Below, in pieces: positions 1-7,059 of a DNA stretch of 64,000 bases; positions within the stretch are counted from its first letter, which is position 1; each line of letters opens with the position of its first letter. The stretch lies in the NCBI RefSeq assembly GCF_000092185.1, contig NC_014160.1, positions 558,001-622,000 on the forward strand. Direction: 5' to 3'. Below the pieces are notes generated by a model. That model had not been told where the DNA came from, ran no database searches, and saw only the letters and a program-made list of their open reading frames with translations. Source of the DNA: Thermosphaera aggregans DSM 11486 (lineage in GTDB: Archaea > Thermoproteota > Thermoprotei_A > Sulfolobales > Desulfurococcaceae). The position numbers were made by a program, and so were the translations under genes.

Positions 1-196
1 CAGGGAGGGTATGAAGGAGTTTAGTAGCGTCAACTGGAGTGTGTTGGTAAGAGGCCGTTTCCCGTTTGAATGCTGAGGAGTTGCTTAGTAAGGTTGAGAG
101 AGACCTTGGAGACCTTCCAGAGCTCCCAGAGGCGGGTGTCTCCAGTTGAATTAGATTTGACAGGGGTAGCCGCTGAATCCTCATAGTCCTCCCTAA

Positions 197-469
197 CTAT
201 TGGTTTTTGGCTCTGAAGAAGCACTCTAGTAGCAGGACAACTGCTGCCACTGCTGCTAGTACTGCACCAGTCTCCGTTACTAGCGGACCCTCCAGGTCTC
301 TCTGCGTGAAGCCCTGCTTCACTGTTGCAACTGCTGAGCCGGGGGTTACTGTTATGCCTGTGGCTGTTGATGCTCCAATATGAATCGATATGAGGGCTGA
401 ACCTCCGCCTCGGCCGCTGGGTCTTACTACGGCCCCCAGGTCCGTAAGCCATAGTGACGGGCCTGGCAC
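197..469 (-). pseudogene. Possible 3' remnant of a membrane-anchored secreted protein
   Basis: This minus-strand frame encodes about 90 residues from a GTG codon and stays open only to a TAA at 497-499. The first two thirds are rich in Gly, Ser, Thr and Val. Residues about 65-82 form a run of Ala, Val and Leu followed by a short basic tail, which looks like the C-terminal membrane anchor of an archaeal surface protein. No signal peptide or start with a clear ribosome binding site is visible. I infer a decayed gene end; it may equally be non-coding. Confidence 0.22.
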
Positions 470-667
470 CTTTATCAGCGGGGTCTCTAGTCTGCTTTAA
501 ACCTTGTCTCTACCCATAAGCTCTGCTTCAAGCCCGGTGTGAAGGGTGGTTTAATTCTCTTCATAATGTACACATTTAGAGGCCTGTAGCCTCCTTTACC
601 TCTTGTAATGCGCTCTATCCGAGAACTCTCCACATTGATGGTAGATTCAGGTAGCCTATTCCTAGTG

Positions 668-1031
668 TTATGAGTCTTTAAAGTCCTCTAGTGCCTCCTT
701 TAACCCCTGTCTGAGGGCTACTCGTACGCCATAGTATATTGCTCTACCCCTTAGAGTGGAGAGCTCTATTTCAACCATGATTCCTGCTAGTATATCGCTT
801 AAAACACGTGACTTAACAATCTTCAAACACCTAGATGCGAGTAGTAGCGCGCGAGGTGGTGGGTAACTTAGACCACACACCAGTGCGTACTGCTTTACGA
901 ATAAACCTCGAGATTAAACTACTCGTTACTGCCCCGCCAATGCTCTCTCTAACCTTCCCAAGCGCTAGCTTAACAATTCCCCCTGGAACACCGCTATACC
1001 TAGCTGCGGCGAACGCGCTGGCTATGGCCAA
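668..1031 (-). pseudogene. Possible frameshifted small gene of unknown function
   Basis: Two overlapping minus-strand frames together look like one protein. The upstream frame (1031 to 831) starts with an Ala-rich stretch and runs through an RFIRKAV segment. The second frame is open from about 913 to 668 and ends in a charged helix (KEALEDFKDS). A single-base shift near 880-915 would join them into a protein of about 120 residues. Neither half is recognised. It could be a pseudogene, a sequencing error or chance. Confidence 0.25.
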
Positions 1032-1097
1032 CAGCTAATCCCTCGACGCGGGTGTGTGGGTAAGCGCGAAGTCAATAATGTCTAATCCGTGGTTTGA

Positions 1098-2090
1098 TTA
1101 ATAAGAATTACGATTGATCGCTACGTTCCCCCGGGAGGCCTGCCAGGCCTCGCTCCCCACCTTCTTCTCGAGATCCCTTAATGCCCTCAAGACCCTTATC
1201 TCGAATCTCTTGAAGTATAGTGTTAGAACTGCGAGGATTGACCACAGTGCTCCCAGGCCGCTGAGCGTTATACCCGCTAGTGCTCTAACATGGTGTACTA
1301 CACCGTAGAATAGCCATCTATATAGAACAAACATGTCTAGGTACAGCCCTGGGATCAGCATTAGCGCTCCGAGAGCGAGTATGAAGAATACTGGGCTATA
1401 CCTCCAGGTCAATCTAACTATGTTTAATGCTATTTTAAAACCATGTCTAACGCCAAGCTTCTTCCTGCCGACACGCCTCCTGTAGCCTATTGGTACCTCT
1501 GTGACTCTAAAACCGGTTGAGGCAGCGTGTGCTACAATCTCTGCTTCAACACTGAAGCCGGTGAGCTCGAAGCCTACCTCCCTCAGCAGTTTTCTCCTAG
1601 CAGGGTACATTCCACTTAGCACATCGCTCAACTTGACGCCGAATAGTACTCTGAAGAACAGTGAGAAAGCCTTATTACCTAGCTTGAACAGCGTGCTCTG
1701 GGAGCCTTTCTCCAAGTACACTCTCGAGCCGATAACTAGGTCATACCCGTTCTCGAGCTGCTTAAGCAGGTCGTGTATGTGCCTCGCCGGGTAAGTGTAG
1801 TCGCCGTCCATGAATACGATGCACTCGCTACCAGCGTTCTCGACGCCTGTTTTAACAGCCATTGCTTTACCCTTACCCTCCTGGAGTATTACTCTGAAAC
1901 CCCTCGACTCGGCGATCTCCCTGCTACCATCACTCGAGTTGCCGTCAACAATTAAAACCCTATCCCTCGGTATACCGTTCTCCACCAGCTCCGTTAGAAC
2001 AATTGGCAGGGTCTCTGCCTCGTTTAAAACAGGAATAATCCCAGTGTAATCGCTACAACTGCCCTCGCCCAACTCAGGAACCCTCTTCAC
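1098..2090 (-). CDS. Family 2 glycosyltransferase with C-terminal membrane helices (dolichol-phosphate sugar synthase type)
   Basis: The protein likely transfers a sugar from a nucleotide donor to a polyprenyl phosphate or a membrane glycan. The N-terminal GT-A domain (about residues 15-235) has the GIIPVLNEAE strand, VDGNSSDGS, and the metal-binding DGD in FMDGDYTYP near residue 95. A C-terminal region has two hydrophobic segments (about 235-260 and 268-292), as in archaeal AglJ or DPM1-like enzymes with membrane anchors. The annotated start is GTG. A TATA-like element 25-30 bases upstream fits a leaderless or nearly leaderless message. The sugar and acceptor cannot be told from sequence. 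Confidence 0.85.
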   Translation of the reverse strand: MKRVPELGEGSCSDYTGIIPVLNEAETLPIVLTELVENGIPRDRVLIVDGNSSDGSREIAESRGFRVILQEGKGKAMAVKTGVENAGSECIVFMDGDYTYPARHIHDLLKQLENGYDLVIGSRVYLEKGSQSTLFKLGNKAFSLFFRVLFGVKLSDVLSGMYPARRKLLREVGFELTGFSVEAEIVAHAASTGFRVTEVPIGYRRRVGRKKLGVRHGFKIALNIVRLTWRYSPVFFILALGALMLIPGLYLDMFVLYRWLFYGVVHHVRALAGITLSGLGALWSILAVLTLYFKRFEIRVLRALRDLEKKVGSEAWQASRGNVAINRNSY

Positions 2091-2110
2091 CGAATATTAA
2101 ACAAGCTCCA

Positions 2111-2125
2111 ATATTTACATATAGC
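2111..2125 (-). promoter_or_regulatory. TATA-like element of the glycosyltransferase gene
   Basis: On the minus strand this reads as an AT-rich block (tatatgtaaatat) centred about 27 bases before the GTG start at 2090. That is the spacing expected for a leaderless archaeal transcript. Confidence 0.35.
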
Positions 2126-2578
2126 GTCAAGTTTGACCGCGGGTCAAATAGTCAACTACACGCCCGCTGCAGGGCAACTCCACTTGTTTAAACATGCTTC
2201 AACACCGTTTATTCAACCACGGTGATTGAGCGCGATCCAGGTTAACACTTTTAGAGAGACCGAGGGTAAACACTCTGCTGGCTAAACTCGATTACCTAAC
2301 CAATAGTTAAGGGTTTATCTCGTCCAACTAGCTGATAGAGATTAATTAGCTTCGAAACGTGTTTACAACACTATTGAATCATAATGTAATTAAGGAGCAT
2401 AGTCTCCGCGCGTGCTGAAAAGGGGTTTCTGACTGGTCAAGCTGATTTATTAACGGTTGTGATTCTCTTAGCTACGTCAATAGTTGTGGTTGCGGGCTTC
2501 CCTGGTTCACTCCACCCTAGTGTGATAAACCTGGCATCCAGAAGCGGGCTTAACCTGAGGAATTCCCGGCGTAAAAAT
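2126..2578. other. Intergenic region of about 450 bases, no clear gene
   Basis: No gene with a canonical start is visible. A plus-strand frame is open from 2390 to a stop at 2612-2614. It encodes a basic stretch, then a hydrophobic run (about 2447-2500) that superficially resembles the membrane segment of archaeal pilin-like proteins, but it has no ATG, GTG or TTG ahead of the hydrophobic part and runs into the convergent Lrp gene. I regard it as a possible gene remnant at best. No tRNA-like fold was found. Confidence 0.4.
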
Positions 2579-3019
2579 TTAAACGTATTGCTCCGCTTTA
2601 ACAATGTCTGCTAGAATAGCTGGGTAGATGTTTAAAACTCCTTCTATAGAGAGTATTTCCTGGTGGATTTTCTGAAGTTCTTCACCGTCTCTCGCCCAGA
2701 TAACAGCTATCAGCTCGTGGTCTCCTGACGTAATCGCAAGGTATTTGACGTAATCCTTGGCTTTCAATGTTGCAACGATTTCGAAAAGCTTTTCGGGCCT
2801 AACATTAATGCCTGTGAATGATATTTTCTTATAACCGATTTTCGCCGGATCAACTATTAACGCATACCTCCTTATGACTCCATCACTCTCGAGTCTCCTA
2901 ACTCTCTTAATTACTGCTACATCGCTCAATTTCAACTTATCCGCTATTTCGCTAAAAGCCTTACGAGCGTTTTCCGATAGCTCTTTTATAATCGCTAAGT
3001 CAATCTCGTCAACATCCAT
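2579..3019 (-). CDS. Lrp/AsnC family transcriptional regulator
   Basis: The 146-residue protein has the Lrp/AsnC layout. An N-terminal winged helix-turn-helix (residues about 5-55, starting with the typical DEIDLAIIKELSENAR) is followed by a RAM/AsnC ligand-binding domain (about 65-146) with the TSGDHELIAVIWARD region. Such proteins form octamers that sense amino acids and bind operators. Its start overlaps the end of the small CxxC gene by 11 bases, and superoxide reductase lies just upstream, so the three probably share a transcript and the regulator may control them or itself. The effector is unknown. Confidence 0.88.
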   Translation of the reverse strand: MDVDEIDLAIIKELSENARKAFSEIADKLKLSDVAVIKRVRRLESDGVIRRYALIVDPAKIGYKKISFTGINVRPEKLFEIVATLKAKDYVKYLAITSGDHELIAVIWARDGEELQKIHQEILSIEGVLNIYPAILADIVKAEQYV

Positions 3020-3311
3020 CTTTCATCAACCCTTTAATCTCAAATAATCCGACAATTTTAAACTCATCCTTCTCAACATATTCTTTCAACACGGCATCAA
3101 CCCCCTCGCTCTGCAAAATATATGCGAGGTCTTCAAGCCAATCTCTCAACCCGCATGTTAAGCAGAAGGAACCAGTGAACTCTACCTTGAATAAACCCTG
3201 ATTTAGATCAATCTCCATCAATCTCGCGGTGGCTTCGGGACTGCGAGTTCTATTATAAAATTCTATGGATGATGTAATCGTTTTAATTAAAAAATCGGTA
3301 CATGACTTCAC
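3009..3311 (-). CDS. Small CxxC protein of unknown function
   Basis: The product has about 100 residues from a GTG start. Its central part (residues about 35-95) runs strand, CLTC motif (FCLTCG), amphipathic helix (LRDWLEDLAYIL), strand. That order recalls the C-terminal domain of NifU-type Fe-S scaffold proteins, but the resemblance is weak and mine alone. It sits between superoxide reductase (2-base gap) and the Lrp regulator (11-base overlap). A redox or Fe-S handling role linked to the reductase is an inference from context. Confidence 0.65.
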   Translation of the reverse strand: MKSCTDFLIKTITSSIEFYNRTRSPEATARLMEIDLNQGLFKVEFTGSFCLTCGLRDWLEDLAYILQSEGVDAVLKEYVEKDEFKIVGLFEIKGLMKDGC

Positions 3312-3313
3312 TT

Positions 3314-3685
3314 TTAACTCACATCTATCTGCTTACTGGACTCCCACAAGCCGTGGAGATTGCAGTATTCCACAGCAATTAATTTCCCTGGTTTCGAGAG
3401 CTTCAAACTCACTTCGACAACCGGCTCACTGTACACGGGTGTGAACTCGTATCTGCCTATCAGGATCGGGTTGAAAGGTCTTCCCTGCTCTTCAAAATAC
3501 AGCTCTATCCATCTAATACTGTGCTCTACTGTATTGGGATGGGGGCCGACTGAAACTTTAACCTTGAATACCTCGCCCGACTTAACCTTATCCGGTGCCT
3601 CTATCCTAGGAGTGTGCGACTCGACTTTTGAAACTGCTTCACCTTTAACGCTTCCCGGCTCATATATGAGTTCTTTTAATCCCAT
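3314..3685 (-). CDS. Superoxide reductase (neelaredoxin type)
   Basis: This enzyme reduces superoxide to peroxide at a mononuclear Fe(His)4Cys centre, the usual defence of anaerobes. The iron ligands are visible in order: His of ESHTP near residue 22, two His in HPNTVEHSIRW, and Cys and His of EYCNLHGLW near the end. The length, about 123 residues, fits one-iron neelaredoxins; the extra desulforedoxin domain is absent. I choose the ATG at 3685 because a ggtga site lies seven bases before it and this gives the usual N-terminus. Upstream in-frame codons to 3706 also exist. It leads an apparent operon with the CxxC gene and Lrp regulator. Confidence 0.9.
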   Translation of the reverse strand: MGLKELIYEPGSVKGEAVSKVESHTPRIEAPDKVKSGEVFKVKVSVGPHPNTVEHSIRWIELYFEEQGRPFNPILIGRYEFTPVYSEPVVEVSLKLSKPGKLIAVEYCNLHGLWESSKQIDVS

Positions 3686-3796
3686 TTTTAGCATCACCAA
3701 TTTCAAAAATAATATAACTACCTAATAAGTTTAATTTTTTCAAAAACACTAGGGAGTTATCGTTAAAACGTTCATGTTAACATAATGTAAAAAGCG

Positions 3797-4369
3797 ATGA
3801 GCAGAGTGATCACCATGGATGACGAGTTGATTGAGCTGCTTAAAAAACTGCTGTTAAAACCAGAGAAGAAGTATAAGCCCGAGGTGGGTCTCGAACTAGA
3901 CACCATTGGCCCTGAATCCCCCAATGGAATATATGTCTACGATAGCAAGAGGGAGAAATGGGTTCTCAAGTATTTGAACGGCGAATTTTTCCAACCATGG
4001 GAGGACGGGTTGTTCGTAATATACTTCGACAACGCTAAGTGCCCAGCCTGCAGAGCATACGACACTTACTGGTACCCGTTTGTAAAGCTCATAGGCCCTA
4101 CTTTCCAGAACTCTCACTACGTGATTATACTGTGCGACTGGTTTGCTAAAGAGTGTGACTCGGAGATAGCGAGAGGTAGTTTTCAAAAGTATGACGTCCA
4201 CGCATCGCCAACCACCCTCCTAATGTACTCGAACAGTGGGAAAATCATTCTCCAAGACAAGCTGGAGGGAGTTAAAAGAATGGATGACCTGGCAAACTCT
4301 ATTCAGGAATTCCTCGACAAAGTTTCGAAAACTATTGGACACAAACGGGGAGAGTCCCTGAGAAATTGA
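3797..4369 (+). CDS. Thioredoxin-fold protein with CPAC motif
   Basis: The 190-residue protein has a thioredoxin-like core. A strand (LFVIYFDNA) leads to Cys82-Pro-Ala-Cys85, then a helix, the SHYVIILCDW strand, and a cis-Pro region (VHASPTTLLMYS). The N-terminal 60 residues are charged and family-specific; there is no signal peptide, so it is cytoplasmic. Internal ATG codons just after the first could be the true start. Its stop overlaps the TTG start of mptA, which makes it the first gene of the pterin operon. It may keep a pathway enzyme or a dihydropterin reduced; that is inference. Confidence 0.75.
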   Translation: MSRVITMDDELIELLKKLLLKPEKKYKPEVGLELDTIGPESPNGIYVYDSKREKWVLKYLNGEFFQPWEDGLFVIYFDNAKCPACRAYDTYWYPFVKLIGPTFQNSHYVIILCDWFAKECDSEIARGSFQKYDVHASPTTLLMYSNSGKIILQDKLEGVKRMDDLANSIQEFLDKVSKTIGHKRGESLRN

Positions 4370-5223
4370 AATGGTGTGGAAAAGTGGATGGTCAAGAACT
4401 ACCGGATGTTCACTCTGAAAAACCTACGTTCCCCCTCCGCGTTAACAAGATTGGTTTGACAGGTGTTAAACTCCCGCCTTTCAACACAGGTAGCGGTGTT
4501 TTCATACCTGTTTTCAACATATATGTGGAACTGCCCAAATATTTGAAAGGAGCGCATCTTTCAAGACTCTACAGGGTTTTAGCAAACAATTATGAAATAC
4601 TAGTGGATAAGGGTTTCGAAGGCCTGTTAGACTTGGCGTTAAAGGCATTAGAAGTAAACGATTATGCTGAAAAAACATACGTGGAGGTTCACGGAGACTA
4701 TTTAACTAGGGTTGGTGAAAAACCCTTTACCCTTAGACTTGGCTCCGGGGTGTCGGTAGAAAGAATTGGGAAAAACCCTGAATGGTTCTCAGAGGTCGAG
4801 GTTGAAAGCATTACCGCGTGCCCATGCGCGATGAAGGTTTCACTGAGTCTTTTCAACAAGCCGTTTACCCATATGCAAAAAGCCAAGGTCAAGGTCAGGC
4901 TTGAAACAGGTGGCAAGCATGTTTCACCTATTAGGGTCGCGGGAGTATTAATCAGCGTTTTAAACCCTCCGGTAAACCTATTGACTAGAAGGGAAGAGGC
5001 GGTTTTCATCCAAAAGATATTGGAAAACCCTGAATTCACGGAAGACATTGCTAGAAAGGTTAGTGTAATCCTGTTGAAAAGTCTTGGCGATGTCTTGGAT
5101 CCAAACCACTTCATCCATGTTAAAGTGGAATCTATGGAGACCATTCACCAGTATCACGTGGAATCCCTTATTACCGGTTATGTAAAGGAGTTTTTGAAAG
5201 AATTAGAGGGTGTGGAGATTTGA
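4366..5223 (+). CDS. mptA: GTP cyclohydrolase IV (archaeal, Fe-dependent), MptA
   Basis: MptA converts GTP to 7,8-dihydroneopterin 2',3'-cyclic phosphate, the first step of methanopterin-type pterin synthesis. Family marks are the N-terminal KIGLTGVKLP segment, the ITACPCAM motif near residue 150, and NKPFTHMQKAKV about 15 residues later, with Cys and His expected at the metal site. The length of 285 residues is normal for FolE2/MptA. The start is TTG at 4366, overlapping the upstream stop; GTG at 4387 is an alternative. It is followed by mptE with a 4-base overlap, so translational coupling is likely. Confidence 0.9.
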   Translation: MKWCGKVDGQELPDVHSEKPTFPLRVNKIGLTGVKLPPFNTGSGVFIPVFNIYVELPKYLKGAHLSRLYRVLANNYEILVDKGFEGLLDLALKALEVNDYAEKTYVEVHGDYLTRVGEKPFTLRLGSGVSVERIGKNPEWFSEVEVESITACPCAMKVSLSLFNKPFTHMQKAKVKVRLETGGKHVSPIRVAGVLISVLNPPVNLLTRREEAVFIQKILENPEFTEDIARKVSVILLKSLGDVLDPNHFIHVKVESMETIHQYHVESLITGYVKEFLKELEGVEI

Positions 5224-5960
5224 GCTGGCTCGTAGACAAGGATTGGTGGATGAAGACATACCGTGGATTGATTGTTAAAAGCATGAAGCTAAGCTTCGAG
5301 ATGGATCAGCAGGCCACTGACTTGTTGAGCAAAATGTTAGATGGTAGGGGAAATGTAATAGAGTTTGACGAGATGAAAAACCTTTTTAAAGAATACAACG
5401 AGTCCATTGTTTTCGGATGCGGCCCAAGCCTCCTGCCAGACCTCGATTTTCTCCTCGAAAGCGGTAATCTGAGAAACAAGCTCCTTATCTCAGCCGACGG
5501 TGCTACATCAGTGCTAATAAACCACGACATAATACCCCATATAGTTGTTACGGATTTAGACGGGCTTATAGCAGATATAGCCTGGGCATCGCTTAAAGGC
5601 TCTGTCATCGTGATCCACGCTCATGGAGACAATATTGAGCGGATAGAGAGGTTCGTCCCAATGTTTAAGGGGAGGTTGATAGGTTCCACACAGGTTGAGC
5701 CGCGGCCACACGTTTACAACTTCGGGGGGTTCACTGATGGGGATAGAGGTGTTTTCCTCTCACGCACACTAGGCATATTAAGAATTACTCTCGCAGGCTT
5801 CGACCTGAACGGGGAGCCCTACTCGTGTCCGGGAAAACTAGTCCCATTTAACAAGAGAATTAAGAAGAAGAAATTAGAGGTGGCAAAAACACTGTTGAAA
5901 GAGCTGGTGTCGAAAGGGGTTGGGTTTTTCAACGTCCGGGGAGAACCCTATGTCCTTTGA
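5220..5960 (+). CDS. mptE: 6-hydroxymethyl-7,8-dihydropterin pyrophosphokinase, MptE
   Basis: MptE (DUF115 family) activates 6-hydroxymethyl-dihydropterin with ATP for coupling to an aminobenzene moiety; it replaces bacterial FolK in archaea. The core shows the VFGCGPSLLPD loop near residue 66, SADGAT near 91, and the acidic VTDLDG near 111, followed by HAHGDN and TQVEPRP segments. The length of 246 residues matches the family. The TTG start overlaps the mptA stop, and the end overlaps mptD, which fits one polycistronic pterin operon. Confidence 0.9.
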   Translation: MSWLVDKDWWMKTYRGLIVKSMKLSFEMDQQATDLLSKMLDGRGNVIEFDEMKNLFKEYNESIVFGCGPSLLPDLDFLLESGNLRNKLLISADGATSVLINHDIIPHIVVTDLDGLIADIAWASLKGSVIVIHAHGDNIERIERFVPMFKGRLIGSTQVEPRPHVYNFGGFTDGDRGVFLSRTLGILRITLAGFDLNGEPYSCPGKLVPFNKRIKKKKLEVAKTLLKELVSKGVGFFNVRGEPYVL

Positions 5961-6336
5961 CCCCGCTAAAAAGTACTTCCACAAAGATGTAACCGACAGA
6001 GAGAGGGCTGCTTTTGAAGCAGGAATAGCTTTAGGCATGGTTATACACCAGTTCACAGGTATCCCGTTGAGAAGGCGCGAAGACGTTAAGATTTTGGAAC
6101 AGGTTATTGAGAACGCTGTCAAGGCGCAGCCTTTCAAAATTGACGCGAAAGTTTCAATTAACATTGATCTAGGAAACACAGATGAGCCTTACGAATATAC
6201 AACACTGAAAACTAAGAATATGGATGTTAAAATAACTGTGAAATATGGAAGAGCCGTTGTCAAGGCTGCTCTAAGGCACATTGACGAGTTAGACTACAAT
6301 CTAGCCTATATAGAAGAGATAAGAGAGGAGGAGTAG
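5950..6336 (+). CDS. mptD: Archaeal dihydroneopterin aldolase, MptD
   Basis: MptD cleaves 7,8-dihydroneopterin to 6-hydroxymethyl-dihydropterin and glycolaldehyde, the step before MptE. The protein has about 128 residues from the ATG at 5950, which overlaps the end of mptE; an in-frame upstream codon would add a tail that looks like out-of-frame mptE. Family features are the KYFHKDVTDRERAAFEAGI helix at the N-terminus, a hydrophobic helix with HQFTGIPL, and a C-terminal strand region with NMDVKITVKYGRA. With mptA and mptE it gives a complete route from GTP apart from MptB-type cyclic phosphate opening. Confidence 0.88.
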   Translation: MSFDPAKKYFHKDVTDRERAAFEAGIALGMVIHQFTGIPLRRREDVKILEQVIENAVKAQPFKIDAKVSINIDLGNTDEPYEYTTLKTKNMDVKITVKYGRAVVKAALRHIDELDYNLAYIEEIREEE

Positions 6337-7053
6337 TTGCCTAGGGCTATTGCATGGGGGATAACAGGGGCTGGGAGTTTTCTGCGAGAATCTGTGGAAA
6401 CAATCGTTGAAATCGTGGGGAGAGGGATACCGGTTACTGTATACTGCTCTAAAGCGGGAGAGTCCTTGTTGAAGTCTTATGGATTGATGGAGGAGTTGGC
6501 AACGTACGTGAAAGGAGCCTACCCTACCGGGGTAGTATACGAGACGAAGGAGCCCCCGAGCTTCCCGTCTACAGGGCGTTTCTACATGGGCGTGTACGAT
6601 TTAGCCGTCATATCCCCTGCCTCCTTGAATACTTCTAGCAAAATAATCCATGGAATATCCGACACATTGGTGACAAACCTTGCATCACACGCTTTGAAGA
6701 ACAATATTGAGCTACTCATCCTGCCCGTGGACCTTTTTGAAAATAAGAGCACTATCCCTGTCAAAATATTGCGTGAAAACTGCAATAAATGCCCCGAGTG
6801 CGTGGCCGCTGAATCCTGCCCCACAGGGGCTATGGTTAAAGACAGTGAGTGGAAGGTGAGACTGGATATTTCTAAGTGTGTTCGATGCAGGAAATGCTTG
6901 AGCAAGTGCCTGTGGAACGCGATATTGTTCGACGTTGAAATCACTGTTAAGCCCAACCCTTATTACGTTAAAATCCTCGAGAAACTGAAGGAAATCCCTC
7001 ATGTGAGAATCATCGACCATCCCAGGAGAGTATTACAAATAATAGAGAGGTGA
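6337..7053 (+). CDS. Flavoprotein with two [4Fe-4S] clusters, DmrX-like dihydromethanopterin reductase
   Basis: Residues about 1-145 form a flavoprotein (LpxA/HFCD-like) domain with the GITGAGSFL loop near the N-terminus and a SPASLNTSSK loop. Residues about 150-200 hold eight cysteines in two ferredoxin-like motifs (CNKCPEC...CPTGA and CVRCRKCLSKC). This layout matches archaeal DmrX, which reduces dihydromethanopterin to the tetrahydro form with electrons from a donor protein. The position in the mpt operon supports that role. The start is TTG at 6337 after a gaggagg site. The gene ends in GAGAGGTGA, so its stop is part of the ribosome binding site of the next gene. Confidence 0.82.
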   Translation: MPRAIAWGITGAGSFLRESVETIVEIVGRGIPVTVYCSKAGESLLKSYGLMEELATYVKGAYPTGVVYETKEPPSFPSTGRFYMGVYDLAVISPASLNTSSKIIHGISDTLVTNLASHALKNNIELLILPVDLFENKSTIPVKILRENCNKCPECVAAESCPTGAMVKDSEWKVRLDISKCVRCRKCLSKCLWNAILFDVEITVKPNPYYVKILEKLKEIPHVRIIDHPRRVLQIIER

Positions 7054-7059
7054 AGCCTA

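Larger units (their letters stand above)
1..1097. other. Poorly coding, possibly decayed region
   Basis: No intact, recognisable gene was found here. Reading frames are short, overlap on both strands and resemble no family I know. The minus strand has two weak candidates, listed separately: a fragment ending in a hydrophobic segment, and a two-part frame that would need a frameshift. A short inverted repeat (gaggc/gcctc, 579-593) lies between them. The region may hold remnants of lineage-specific membrane or secreted protein genes, or the end of a gene that starts outside the window. Confidence 0.4.

Noticed and set aside
30-452. 140-codon minus-strand frame at the left edge
   Set aside because: It is low in hydrophobic order, rich in Ser, Arg and Pro, overlaps another frame and has no recognisable domain or ribosome binding site.
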